The translations under genes and the position numbers were made by a program. A stretch of 64,000 bases of DNA from Flavisolibacter longurius (GTDB lineage Bacteria > Bacteroidota > Bacteroidia > Chitinophagales > Chitinophagaceae), in contig JACJGO010000006.1 of the NCBI GenBank assembly GCA_014163555.1, positions 1-64,000 of the forward strand. The letters are read 5' to 3'. A model generated the notes under the pieces. The model searched no databases. It worked only from the letters and a program-made list of their open reading frames with translations, and was not told where the DNA came from. Position 1 is the stretch's first letter. Each line of letters begins with the position of its first letter. Positions 1 to 8,113 of the stretch are shown piece after piece.

Positions 1-34
1 CGCTTTTTTTAGTCTTTGCCATCTGCAAAAAAAC

Positions 35-58
35 TTTAGTGAAACCACTTTCACTAAA
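35..58. repeat. Perfect 10-bp inverted repeat, possible operator or hairpin
   Basis: The arms TTTAGTGAAA and TTTCACTAAA are perfectly complementary around a CCAC loop. The site lies in an otherwise featureless stretch (1-183) downstream of the small membrane protein gene that ends at 184. There is no T-tract, so it is not a clear terminator. A dyad of this type could be an operator for a gene to the left of the window. Confidence 0.45.
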
Positions 59-183
59 CATCCGCCAAACCCTTAACCAGACTGCATTACAGCCAATTCT
101 ACCAACCATTTTTCAGTAATATGCCTTAATTTGAATCCCATCTAAAAGCTGATCCTGACAGATCCCTTCCTGGAAATTACCTG

Positions 184-579
184 TTACCTGAAATTGGCTT
201 TCAAATTTTCCAGGAACGATGTTCTTTTCGAACCGGCATTGTAATCTGTCAGCAGGTAATTGGCCAGCCCGGCCCCAAAGAAACCTACCGCCAGCCACAT
301 GGCTTTTTTGTTCTGCCGGATGGATTTCAGAAACAGAACACGCAGCAGTCCTGAAAGCAAAAGCCTGTCAACCATCTGGTGATCTTTAAACGATACGGTT
401 CGTTTAAGACCGTAAGGAGTATCTGTCAGCGCATTCAGGAGCAACAGGCTTCCGCCGGTAGCACCAAAAATTTTCGTTGCATTCCTATTAACGCCAAGCA
501 GTGCCGGGGCCGCTAGTTGTACGGCCGAGAACACATAATCTACAAGACCATGAGTTTGCGGTTTTACAGGATGTTTCAT
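184..579 (-). CDS. Small hypothetical membrane protein
   Basis: This is a 131-residue protein that I do not recognise by family. Hydrophobic stretches occur near residues 15-35, 40-52, 70-85 and 92-112, so it probably has three or four short membrane segments. Clusters of Lys and Arg lie between them (for example KSIRQNKK). The N-terminus MKHPVKPQTHGLVDYVFSAV contains an HGxxDY pattern also seen in other small Bacteroidota membrane proteins. The start is the ATG at 579. It is divergent from the small acidic gene at 709, with a 129-bp shared upstream region. No function is proposed. Confidence 0.7.
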   Translation of the reverse strand: MKHPVKPQTHGLVDYVFSAVQLAAPALLGVNRNATKIFGATGGSLLLLNALTDTPYGLKRTVSFKDHQMVDRLLLSGLLRVLFLKSIRQNKKAMWLAVGFFGAGLANYLLTDYNAGSKRTSFLENLKANFR

Positions 580-708
580 GTTTTCTTTTTCCTGTTGGGT
601 TCAAATAGCATTCCTTTTTCTGATGGTCAGGCCGCTGTTAAATTGTTCGCCGGTTTACAACAGGCATAATTTTTCGCCAGTAGTTTTTTTGTACACTAAA
701 AATTTTTT

Positions 709-942
709 ATGGCGATACATAAAGGCAACGAGCTAAACAACGTACGGGAAACTTGGAAACAGAATGAACAAAACCGTGCTGGCGAAAATGCACCCCAACG
801 GATTGCCGCCGAAAGCAGGGAACTTGATGAAGACCTGCAACAGGACATCCGGGAAGGGGCCGCCGAGTACGACAAGGCCAACAAAGAGGACCGGTTGCTG
901 AGTGGCGACCGGGCCTCTGTTAACGATGACGATCAGGGGTGA
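709..942 (+). CDS. Small acidic hydrophilic protein, probably disordered
   Basis: This is a 77-residue protein rich in Glu, Asp, Asn, Gln and Arg with no hydrophobic segment. It resembles a stress-type disordered protein, but no family is recognised. It starts at an ATG just after an A/T-rich leader (aaaaattttttatgg). A very similar leader precedes the small acidic gene at 30565. It is divergent from the gene at 184-579. Composition and length favour a real gene, because the overlapping minus-strand frame reads as a shadow. Function is unknown. Confidence 0.65.
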   Translation: MAIHKGNELNNVRETWKQNEQNRAGENAPQRIAAESRELDEDLQQDIREGAAEYDKANKEDRLLSGDRASVNDDDQG

Positions 943-963
943 CAAGCCAATGGCAACGCTACC

Positions 964-1212
964 CTAGTTCAGCAGGTCATCCAACGGTATGTTGGACAAA
1001 TACGGATGTAAAAACTGCGTGTCGTTAAAAACGCGGTACTCTTCAATGCTTTTGTTTTGCGGATTACAAAACGTTTCAACGTAAAAATCATCAAGCTGGA
1101 AGAGGAAAATTTTGCGGTTGCGGTTTTCCCGTTTGCCTACCAAGATGCCCTGGTGCAAAACGGTCCACTTTTTTTCTTTTTCGCCGAGCAGGATAAAATC
1201 GGATAGGCCCAT
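964..1212 (-). CDS. Small conserved-looking hypothetical protein
   Basis: This is an 82-residue soluble protein of unknown function. The sequence has an ordinary globular composition, with alternating hydrophobic and charged residues (for example RKIFLFQLDDFYVETFCN). It suggests a compact beta-rich domain and has no signal peptide. The start is the ATG at 1212, and it ends 21 bp from the stop of the convergent small acidic gene. The 265 bp upstream (1213-1477) contains no convincing gene. Confidence 0.65.
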   Translation of the reverse strand: MGLSDFILLGEKEKKWTVLHQGILVGKRENRNRKIFLFQLDDFYVETFCNPQNKSIEEYRVFNDTQFLHPYLSNIPLDDLLN

Positions 1213-1477
1213 CGTTTTCGTTTTTTAGCGTGAATAAAAAAATCGTAACGAACTGTACACGGCATGCAATTGAATGCTTGAGCCGGTACGACTAACCTAA
1301 GAAACCAAAATTGCGAGGCTGAAAGGTGCTTGCGAATGCAAAGCAATTGATACGGATACAAAGGTAAACCCGGTTCGGGGTTTTCGGTAACGATATTTCA
1401 GGAGATAAGGGTTTTTTAGTAATCCCCTTTTTCCGGTCAGGTCTTTTACTGGTAATGGCCGCTTTTTCCCAAGACCA

Positions 1478-2095
1478 TTAGCCCTCTTTCTTGCCGGTTG
1501 GCGATGCTTGCAGTTTTAACAGGCGGAAGAACAAGTCTTCCGGAACTTCTTTTACCGCACCAGGTGGCAGGTTACCCAGTGCCATGTCTTCGATGGCTAC
1601 GCGGATCAACCGTATGCAACGATGCCCGATGGCTGCTACCATTTTGCGTACCTGCCGGAATTTTCCTTCGGTGATGGTGAGCAGCAGCCAGGTAGTGTCG
1701 CCATAAGTAGGAAAGGGTTTGGGCGACGGAAACAGGGGCTCTCCGGCTCGTTCGGCCTCGCAGGGCGGCGTTGTATAATATCCCCCATGTTGCACCGGAA
1801 TAGAAACGCCAGTGCGAAGTTGTTGCAGTTTTTCTTCACTAACGGTATGCCTTACCTGTACGAGATAGGTGCGGCGATGCGGCACGGTACTTTCAAACAG
1901 GAGCTTTGTAATTTTTTTGTTAGTGGTCAACAGCAGCAAACCCTCCGACGGCTTGTCCAGCCGGCCAATGGCATGCGTACCTTCCGGAAACGAAAACGGC
2001 AGATCGCCCAACAGGGCACTGGGATAGTTTTCTTTAAACTGCGATTCCATGCCATAGGGTTTGTGCACCATAAAATACCGTTGGGATGACTGCAT
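1478..2095 (-). CDS. RluE/RsuA-type pseudouridine synthase
   Basis: This 205-residue enzyme converts uridine to pseudouridine in rRNA, probably 23S. The catalytic-Asp motif is clear at residues 41-54 (AIGRLDKPSEGLLLLT), matching GRLDxx(T/S)xGLLLLT. A second family motif, TITEGKFRQVRKMVAAIGH, lies near residue 140, followed by LxRVAIEDMALGNLPPG near the C-terminus. There is no N-terminal S4 domain, so it is closer to short RluE-like enzymes than to RsuA. It appears to be a single-gene unit, and the exact target uridine cannot be read from sequence. Confidence 0.92.
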   Translation of the reverse strand: MQSSQRYFMVHKPYGMESQFKENYPSALLGDLPFSFPEGTHAIGRLDKPSEGLLLLTTNKKITKLLFESTVPHRRTYLVQVRHTVSEEKLQQLRTGVSIPVQHGGYYTTPPCEAERAGEPLFPSPKPFPTYGDTTWLLLTITEGKFRQVRKMVAAIGHRCIRLIRVAIEDMALGNLPPGAVKEVPEDLFFRLLKLQASPTGKKEG

Positions 2096-2290
2096 GGCGG
2101 CAATGATAAAGCAATCTGGCGGATAAAGAACTGTAGTATAATCGTTGATGCCTTATTCATGATTGAAATAGATTATATTTTGTGCGCTGAATTTCCTTAC
2201 CTTACATGGACTTCCCTGCCTGTATAAAAATGGCTTCCGTACCATAGGGCAACACTTTCGCATTATTGTTTAACTTCAAAAACTTCTCAC

Positions 2291-2821
2291 ATGAAACCTG
2301 TATTCACATGGTTAATCACGTCCGCATTTTGCATTCTATCCGGCAGTATTCAGGCACAAACCTCTCCCGTTGTGCAAACCAGCAACACCACTGACCAGTC
2401 TCCGTACAAAGTGGCCCTGACCAAACTTTCGTTTGGCAACGACCAGTACACAAAATTTGTGTTGAATGCCTGGAAAGCCTATGACGACAACAAACTGGAT
2501 GACATCGGTTTTATCATCTCCGATACCATCCGGGCCGGCATGGCTGATGGCCAGATGGTGCGGGGCAAAGAAGCCTTTACGAATAGCCTGAAAACCTACA
2601 GGGGTGGATTTGCTTCTGTTGCCAGCAGGGTTACCGCCATTACCACATTGAAGTCGGTAAACAATCCGCAGCACGAGTACACCCTGATCTGGGGTGAGGA
2701 ACTAGGTACCAAAAAAGACGGTACCACGCAAAAGTTTTCGCTACATGAAGTATGGGTTTTCGACCAGGGAGGCAAGGTGACTGAATTCTACCAGTATGCG
2801 ATACCGTTACCAATCAACTAA
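2291..2821 (+). CDS. Secreted SnoaL/NTF2-like domain protein
   Basis: This is a 176-residue protein with a cleavable signal peptide (about residues 1-22, ending SIQAQ) followed by one NTF2-like fold. The pattern of an acidic helix (WKAYDDNKLDD), a VRGKEAF loop and a last strand (HEVWVFDQGGKVTEFYQYA) is typical of SnoaL-like proteins. Such proteins bind small ligands or form a cone-shaped scaffold, so a substrate cannot be assigned. The gene stands alone and is followed directly by a strong intrinsic terminator. Confidence 0.8.
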   Translation: MKPVFTWLITSAFCILSGSIQAQTSPVVQTSNTTDQSPYKVALTKLSFGNDQYTKFVLNAWKAYDDNKLDDIGFIISDTIRAGMADGQMVRGKEAFTNSLKTYRGGFASVASRVTAITTLKSVNNPQHEYTLIWGEELGTKKDGTTQKFSLHEVWVFDQGGKVTEFYQYAIPLPIN

Positions 2822-2832
2822 AAGCGTTTCGG

Positions 2833-2859
2833 AACCCTCACCGGCGTGAGGGTTTTTTT
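2833..2859 (+). terminator. Intrinsic terminator of the SnoaL-like gene
   Basis: A perfect 9-bp stem (AACCCTCAC / GTGAGGGTT) with a CGGC loop runs into seven T residues. It begins 12 bp after the stop codon at 2819-2821. Confidence 0.9.
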
Positions 2860-2934
2860 ATCTCTTTCTTCCGGCAAGGAAATGTCTGCTTTTCGGCTTT
2901 TCTCCATCCTAAATACAGTTCCCTTTAAAGGACC

Positions 2935-2969
2935 TGCCAATTGCCTGTTACAATTGTCCATTGCTTATC
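2935..2969. repeat. ATTGCC-type degenerate word array
   Basis: The sequence repeats AATTGCC / AATTGTCC / CATTGC words (ccaattgcctgttacaattg and onward). Similar words occur at 32074-32112. It sits in the 5' region of the dienelactone hydrolase gene. Confidence 0.4.
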
Positions 2970-3000
2970 GAAGCCGTATCTTCAAGGAAACATTCCCACC

Positions 3001-3855
3001 ATGGATCAGCAGATCATCAACCTTTACGACGAATACACCCATAAGCCGCTCAGTCGGCAGGAATTTTTAAAGCGACTGGCTGTATTGGCCGGTGGCACGG
3101 CAGCCGCCATGACCTTGTTGCCAATGCTGGAAAGCAATTATGCCAAAGCAGCGGTAACTACGGCCGATGATTTGGTCACCGAATACGTGAACTACCCCGG
3201 TGTTCCCAACCAAATGACAGCGTATGTGGCACGGCCGAAAGAGGCGAAAAGGTATGCGGCTGTTGTGGTGATTCATGAAAACCGCGGCCTAACACCGCAC
3301 ATCGAAGATGTGGCCCGCAGGGCAGCGCAGGCGGGCTACCTGGCCATTGCACCCAATGCCCTTTCGGCGCTGGGCAAAACACCGGCCAGCGAAGACGAAG
3401 CCCGCCAATGGTTTAGTGAGCTCAAAGGGGAGAATAACCTGCAGAATTTCATCAATGCGTTTGCGTATCTTAAATCCCGCAACGATTACAACGGTAAAGC
3501 CGGTTGCGTGGGCTTTTGCTGGGGCGGCGCCATGGCCAATAACCTGGCGGTAAATGTTCCGGAGCTGAGAGCGGCTGTTGCTTTTTACGGACGGCAGCCA
3601 GCGCTGGAAGACGTGCCGAAAATCAAGTCTGCCGTGCAACTGCATTATGCCGGTCAGGATGAAAGGGTAAATGCCGGAATGTCCACTTACGAAGAAGCAT
3701 TGAAGAAGAATAACATTTCCTACGAGCAATATGTGTACGAAGGGGCACAACATGCGTTTCATAACGACACGTCAGCGGCTCGCTACAACGAAGCGGCTGC
3801 AAAACTCGCCTGGGGGCGAACGCTGGTATTTTTTGCCAGACACTTGAAAGCCTAA
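3001..3855 (+). CDS. Dienelactone hydrolase family protein, exported
   Basis: This is a 284-residue alpha/beta-hydrolase of the dienelactone hydrolase family. The nucleophile cysteine is in GFCWGG, the Asp in GQDERVN, and the His in GAQHAFHND. The N-terminus has SRQEFLKRLAVLAGGTAAA, which resembles a Tat signal (S-R-x-x-F-L-K) with Gln replacing the second Arg, so export to the periplasm is likely but the pathway is uncertain. The frame is open from a TTG at 2941, but the ATG at 3001 gives the normal domain and signal arrangement. The natural substrate is unknown; related proteins hydrolyse lactones or esters. Confidence 0.88.
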   Translation: MDQQIINLYDEYTHKPLSRQEFLKRLAVLAGGTAAAMTLLPMLESNYAKAAVTTADDLVTEYVNYPGVPNQMTAYVARPKEAKRYAAVVVIHENRGLTPHIEDVARRAAQAGYLAIAPNALSALGKTPASEDEARQWFSELKGENNLQNFINAFAYLKSRNDYNGKAGCVGFCWGGAMANNLAVNVPELRAAVAFYGRQPALEDVPKIKSAVQLHYAGQDERVNAGMSTYEEALKKNNISYEQYVYEGAQHAFHNDTSAARYNEAAAKLAWGRTLVFFARHLKA

Positions 3856-3910
3856 TGAAGCCATGTTTGAAACCAATGCATTTTAGTTTTTTATAGATTC
3901 AATCAGCAGA

Positions 3911-4081
3911 AATTTACTTTATGTTGCCCCGCCATTTATGGCGGGGGCATATTATCGAAATCAATTTCTTTTGTCGGCTTTAGCCGAACCGGTTTGGCTA
4001 GCCGATACAAAAGAAAATACAAATCACACCTTCATACCCCGAGCTAAAGCAGCGGGGCAATTTGTTTGACAGAAGTAATTT
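3911..4081. repeat. Composite palindromic element (REP/MITE-like)
   Basis: This fills the 315-bp gap 3856-4170. A hairpin CCCCGCC-ATTTAT-GGCGGGG lies at 3927-3946. A second hairpin CCCCG...CGGGG lies at 4037-4057. Between them is a long imperfect dyad (tttcttttgtcggct at 3965 with agccgatacaaaagaaa at 4000). Read outward, both ends begin with AAATT(T)ACTT then TTGCCCCGC, so the whole unit is an inverted repeat of about 170 bp. No coding potential is seen. It resembles bacterial REP/BIME units or a non-autonomous element. Confidence 0.7.
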
Positions 4082-4170
4082 ATCCGCTAAAGCCTGAAAT
4101 AATTGCACGGAATTTCCTTGTTATAGAACGTTTTGTAAAACGCTACATTTGCGGCCTTAATTTTTAAGCT

Positions 4171-4758
4171 ATGAAACTCGAAGACGTATTGCAGCAGCGA
4201 AGCGCTGGCAAATGTGAACTCTGCAGCGCTGCCGAAGGATTGCAACCGTACGAAGTGCAGCCACAGGACAGCCGCAATGAAGAAAATACCCTCGTGCTTT
4301 GCGCCAAATGCCGTGCACAGGTAGAGAAAAAGGAAGAACTGGACAGCAGCCACTGGCGCACCGCTTTGCCCGAAAGCATGTGGAGCGAAGTACCAGGTGT
4401 ACAGGTAGCAGCTTGGCGTATGCTGAACCGTCTGCGCAACGAAAGCTGGGCCGCCGATAACCTGGACATGCTGTATCTGGACGAAGAAAAACTGGCCTGG
4501 GCAAAAGCTACCGGCGACCATGAAAGCGACGGCAGTGTGGACCTTCACAAAGACAGCAACGGGGCTGTGTTGCAAAGCGGCGATTCTGTTGTGCTTACCA
4601 AATCACTGGATGTAAAAGGTTCCACCCTGAATGCAAAAATGGGAACCGTCGTCAAGAATATTCGCCTGGTAGAGAATAACACCGAACAGATAGAAGGCAG
4701 GATCGAAGGACAGGTGATTGTGATCCTCACCAAATATGTACGCAAGCAAAATAACTGA
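4171..4758 (+). CDS. PhnA-like zinc-ribbon protein
   Basis: This 195-residue protein matches the PhnA/YjdM family. An N-terminal zinc ribbon is visible (CELC at about residue 15 and CAKC at about 45). The C-terminal beta domain carries the family signature DSNGAVLQSGDSVVLTKSLD, followed by GTVVKNIRLV and HIEG-like IEGRIEGQVIVILTKYVRK. The family was named from the E. coli phn region, but a direct role in phosphonate degradation is not established. No phosphonate genes are nearby, so no pathway is proposed. It is followed by an intrinsic terminator. Confidence 0.88.
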   Translation: MKLEDVLQQRSAGKCELCSAAEGLQPYEVQPQDSRNEENTLVLCAKCRAQVEKKEELDSSHWRTALPESMWSEVPGVQVAAWRMLNRLRNESWAADNLDMLYLDEEKLAWAKATGDHESDGSVDLHKDSNGAVLQSGDSVVLTKSLDVKGSTLNAKMGTVVKNIRLVENNTEQIEGRIEGQVIVILTKYVRKQNN

Positions 4759-4771
4759 CAAGCCTATACGT

Positions 4772-4804
4772 AAAAAAGCCGGTGACATGTCATCGGCTTT
4801 TTTA
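4772..4804 (+). terminator. Intrinsic terminator after the phnA-like gene
   Basis: The stem AAAAAAGCCGGTGAC / GTCATCGGCTTTTTT has one G-T wobble and runs into a T-tract. With A- and T-tracts on both sides it could work in both directions. Confidence 0.88.
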
Positions 4805-4832
4805 TTTACATCAGTAAAATACATGCTTTCAA

Positions 4833-4864
4833 AGCTCGTAGCTCATAGCTCACTGCTAGCAGCT
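4833..4864. repeat. AGCT-type degenerate word array
   Basis: The words agctcgt-agctcat-agctcact-gctagc-agct repeat with variation. The array ends 7 bp before the stop codon of the converging pmbA gene. It is related in style, but not in sequence, to the other word arrays in this window. Confidence 0.5.
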
Positions 4865-4870
4865 TCCTCC

Positions 4871-6190
4871 CTACACCGCATCCGACAGCGACGTAAAATT
4901 AAACCCAGTGATGCGCATCGGCGGCACCATACTGTTTTGAATGCGTACCGGTTTGCCTACCGCTTCCAGGTTGGCCAGCATGTTGGCCGGGCTCTCATTA
5001 AAGCGGAAATTTTTAATGGCGTGCTGCACAGCACCGTCTTTGATCAAAAACGTACCGTCGCGGGTAAGACCAGTAAACACCAGCGTTTGCGGATCTACCA
5101 GGCGGATATAATAAAACCGGGTGACCAGGACGCCATTGTTTGTTCCTTTAATCAGGTCTTCCAGTGATTGCTCAGTGCCTTGCATGATAAAGCCTCCCGG
5201 CGGCGGTGGTGCATCTGTTACTTCTTTTTGCCTGGCCCAAAAACGGGTGTAGGGCAATGCTTTCAACACACCTTTTTCTACCCAGGTTACTTTGGTCTGC
5301 GGACGGCCATCGAATGCGAAGGGATTCGAGGGATTATCAGTGCTGAACGGATCGGAGAGGATCGTCACCTTATCGCTGAACAACTGGCTGCCGATACGGT
5401 TGCCGCCGCCACGCTTGCCAAAAAAGTTCCGGCCTTCATCGGCACCGCGGGCATCCATGGCATTCACCAAAAGAGAAATCAAATCATAAGCCGCCTGCGG
5501 TTCCAGTACAACGGTCATCTTTTCGGGCTTCAGCTCTTTGGCATCTTTTGATGCAATGGCTTTTTGGATGGCCACTTCTGTTGCGCCTTTGGTATCGAGG
5601 CTGGCCGCATCGGTAAAATAGCTCACACCATAACCCGAGCCTTTTTCATCAGCCGTTCTTGCCGTTACCGTAAACTCACCACCGGTAGCACGGTTGTAGC
5701 CAAACAGGCCTTTGTTGTTGCCAATAGCAACAAAGCCTGCACTGTCTTCCAGGTAACCGGCTGCCGTTGTTTTGGTAGCGATGCAAGCCTGTATGCTGGC
5801 CAGCGCTGCATCTACCCGAAACAAGGGATCAATCCTGGCCGAAGCTTCCGAAAAGTTCAAACCCTTGTCGTATTGCTGCGGACCCAGCACCGGCATATAC
5901 TCGGGATTTTCGGGAGCCAGGCGGGCCACTTCTTCGGAGCGACGAACGGTTTTTTCCAGCGTAGTATCATCAAACTCATTGCCGGTAGCGGTACCGGCAC
6001 GTTTGCCAAAAACAGAGGTTATGGAATACGAAAGATTATCGGTTTCGCCGTTGGTGGAAACCGTGTTGCGGGCATAACGGATGTTGCCTGTACGGCCGCC
6101 GCTCAGCGTAACGCTGATCTCATCGGCCTTGGAATACGAGAGTATTTTATCAATCAGGTTTTTTGCTTCCTGTTCGGTTAAAATTTCCAT
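4871..6190 (-). CDS. pmbA: TldE/PmbA-type subunit of the TldD/E protease
   Basis: This 439-residue protein is the TldE/PmbA partner of the TldD metalloprotease. The pair forms a heterodimer that degrades unfolded or modified peptides; in other bacteria it matures microcin B17 or acts on CcdA. It has the two-domain TldD/PmbA fold, with motifs such as DARGADEGRNFFGKRGGG and GFIMQGTEQSLEDLI. It has no HExxxH motif, as expected for the non-catalytic partner. It lies 9 bp downstream of tldD in the same orientation, so the two are probably co-transcribed. No signal peptide is visible, in contrast to its partner. Confidence 0.9.
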   Translation of the reverse strand: MEILTEQEAKNLIDKILSYSKADEISVTLSGGRTGNIRYARNTVSTNGETDNLSYSITSVFGKRAGTATGNEFDDTTLEKTVRRSEEVARLAPENPEYMPVLGPQQYDKGLNFSEASARIDPLFRVDAALASIQACIATKTTAAGYLEDSAGFVAIGNNKGLFGYNRATGGEFTVTARTADEKGSGYGVSYFTDAASLDTKGATEVAIQKAIASKDAKELKPEKMTVVLEPQAAYDLISLLVNAMDARGADEGRNFFGKRGGGNRIGSQLFSDKVTILSDPFSTDNPSNPFAFDGRPQTKVTWVEKGVLKALPYTRFWARQKEVTDAPPPPGGFIMQGTEQSLEDLIKGTNNGVLVTRFYYIRLVDPQTLVFTGLTRDGTFLIKDGAVQHAIKNFRFNESPANMLANLEAVGKPVRIQNSMVPPMRITGFNFTSLSDAV

Positions 6191-6199
6191 GAAAACGTT

Positions 6200-7846
6200 T
6201 TATGCAGATTTTGCAGAATTGGTATTGAGAACATTGATCTTGTTGAACCGGCTGGTGCTGCAGCCATGCGACACGGCGCTGATCTGTCCCGGCTGGCCTT
6301 TGCCATCGCGGAAGGTGCCGAAGCAGCGATAGTCTCTTTCGTCACATATCTGTGTGCACTGGTTCCAGAAATACTGGGTGTTGCTTTGATACGCGACATC
6401 TTCCAGCATACCGGTGATCTTGCCGTTGGCGATCTCGTAAAACAATTGTCCGCCAAACTGGAAATTGTAGCGCTGCTGGTCGATGCTGTATGAGCCGCGG
6501 CCAACGATGTAAACACCTTTCTCCACGCCTTTGATCATATCGTCTACACTTACACCATCGCGGCCCGGACGCAGCGATACATTTGGCATCCGCTGGAATT
6601 GCACATTGTCCCAGCCATCGGCATAACTGCAGCCATGCGATTCATTCTGTCCCAGTATTTGTACCTGGTCACGTGTTGCCTGGTAGTTGACAAGAATGCC
6701 GTTCTTCACCAGGTCCCATTCTTTTGCCGGTACGCCTTCATCATCGTAACCAACCGTGTTTAAAAAATAAGGTTGCTTTCGGTCGGCAAAAAAGTTCACG
6801 ATCTTGCTGCCATAGTTAAACTTGCCGCTTTTCCATTTGTCCAGCGTGGCAAACGAGGTGCCCGCATAATTGGCTTCGTAACCCAACACACGGTCCAACT
6901 CCAGCGGGTGACCAACGGATTCGTGAATGGTTAAACCAAGGTGACTGGGTTCCAACACAAGGTCGTAATCGCCAGCCGAAACCGATTTGGCGCTGTGCTT
7001 TGCCTTGGCCTGTTGCGCCGCAAGAATTGCGTCCTCCACCATATCATAGGCATTGCGGAAAAACACCAGTCCTGCCGGACCGGCAATCTTCTCCGATGCC
7101 TTCGGCGTCAGGTATTCGTAGCCCATTTGCACAGGTGCACTGAGGGCATCTCTTGTTTTGAATTTACCGGTGGCCTTGTCCACCACTGTTACGGTAAAGT
7201 TGGGCCAGAGACGATGAATATCCTGGTCGATGTAAGAACCATCGGTGGAGGCAAAATATTTTTGTTCGTTCACAAACGACAGTGATGAATTGATAAACGA
7301 AGCGCCGGCTTTCAGGCCCTCGCTGTTCACTTTCATCAGCAGGTCAACCTTGTCTTTAATGGGAATGGTAAAGGCGTTGACCTGCAGCGGTGTTTTCCAG
7401 GAGCGTTCGCCCAGCCCTTTTTGCGGGGCCAGCTTCACCGGTTCTTTTTGCAGTTTGCTGTTGGCCTTTGCCAGCAGCACGGCACGGGCCGCACATTTTT
7501 GAATGCCTTCTTTGGTCACTTCGTTGGTAGCAGCAAATCCCCAGGTGCCATTCACGATCACCCGAATGCCGGCGCCAAACGATTCGCTGTTGGCAATGTT
7601 TTGTACACGGGCTTCTCTCGTAATGATCGACTGGTTAAGATAGCGGCCAATGCGTACATCGGCATAGGTGGCGCCGCCCCTTTTGGCTTCGGTCAGCGCT
7701 GCATCGGCCAGCGCCTTTTTTACTTTTACATCAATGCCATTGTTCAGGAACTGTGAAACCTCTACCGGCCGGCTGAATAAATAGTCCGGCACCAGCAGTG
7801 AGCCCAGTCCCAAAGTTGAAAGCTGCAGAAAATCTTTCCGTTTCAC
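6200..7846 (-). CDS. tldD: TldD-type metalloprotease, Tat-like N-terminus
   Basis: This 548-residue protein is the catalytic subunit of the TldD/TldE protease. The zinc motif HExxxH is present as HESVGHPLELDR near residue 310, and the C-terminal half contains the expected SHGCSYADGWD region. It is slightly longer than typical TldD (about 480 residues). The extra length lies at the N-terminus, MKRKDFLQLSTLGLGSLL, which resembles a Tat leader with KRKDF in place of RRxF. This suggests export, whereas E. coli TldD is cytoplasmic. It is upstream of pmbA with a 9-bp gap. Confidence 0.92.
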   Translation of the reverse strand: MKRKDFLQLSTLGLGSLLVPDYLFSRPVEVSQFLNNGIDVKVKKALADAALTEAKRGGATYADVRIGRYLNQSIITREARVQNIANSESFGAGIRVIVNGTWGFAATNEVTKEGIQKCAARAVLLAKANSKLQKEPVKLAPQKGLGERSWKTPLQVNAFTIPIKDKVDLLMKVNSEGLKAGASFINSSLSFVNEQKYFASTDGSYIDQDIHRLWPNFTVTVVDKATGKFKTRDALSAPVQMGYEYLTPKASEKIAGPAGLVFFRNAYDMVEDAILAAQQAKAKHSAKSVSAGDYDLVLEPSHLGLTIHESVGHPLELDRVLGYEANYAGTSFATLDKWKSGKFNYGSKIVNFFADRKQPYFLNTVGYDDEGVPAKEWDLVKNGILVNYQATRDQVQILGQNESHGCSYADGWDNVQFQRMPNVSLRPGRDGVSVDDMIKGVEKGVYIVGRGSYSIDQQRYNFQFGGQLFYEIANGKITGMLEDVAYQSNTQYFWNQCTQICDERDYRCFGTFRDGKGQPGQISAVSHGCSTSRFNKINVLNTNSAKSA

Positions 7847-8113
7847 GTGAGCAGTTTTTAGAAGTTGAATATTGAGAAGGCGTCAAGCTACGAAAAAGAG
7901 GGCGAAGAGCTGCCAGCTTCCCCAAAAAAATCGAATGGCAGCGTTGGCGAATCACCCTCGTTGCAGTTTCTGCAAAACACTGCTTTTCCCTTTCGAAATT
8001 CAATTAGAAACCGCTGCCCCGTACTGATAATTTCGGAAGGTTGAAGGCTTGCAGCAAAGGTTCTAGCCATCGCAGGCAACCGCTCAATTATCGCCCACAT
8101 AAAAAAACAATGT

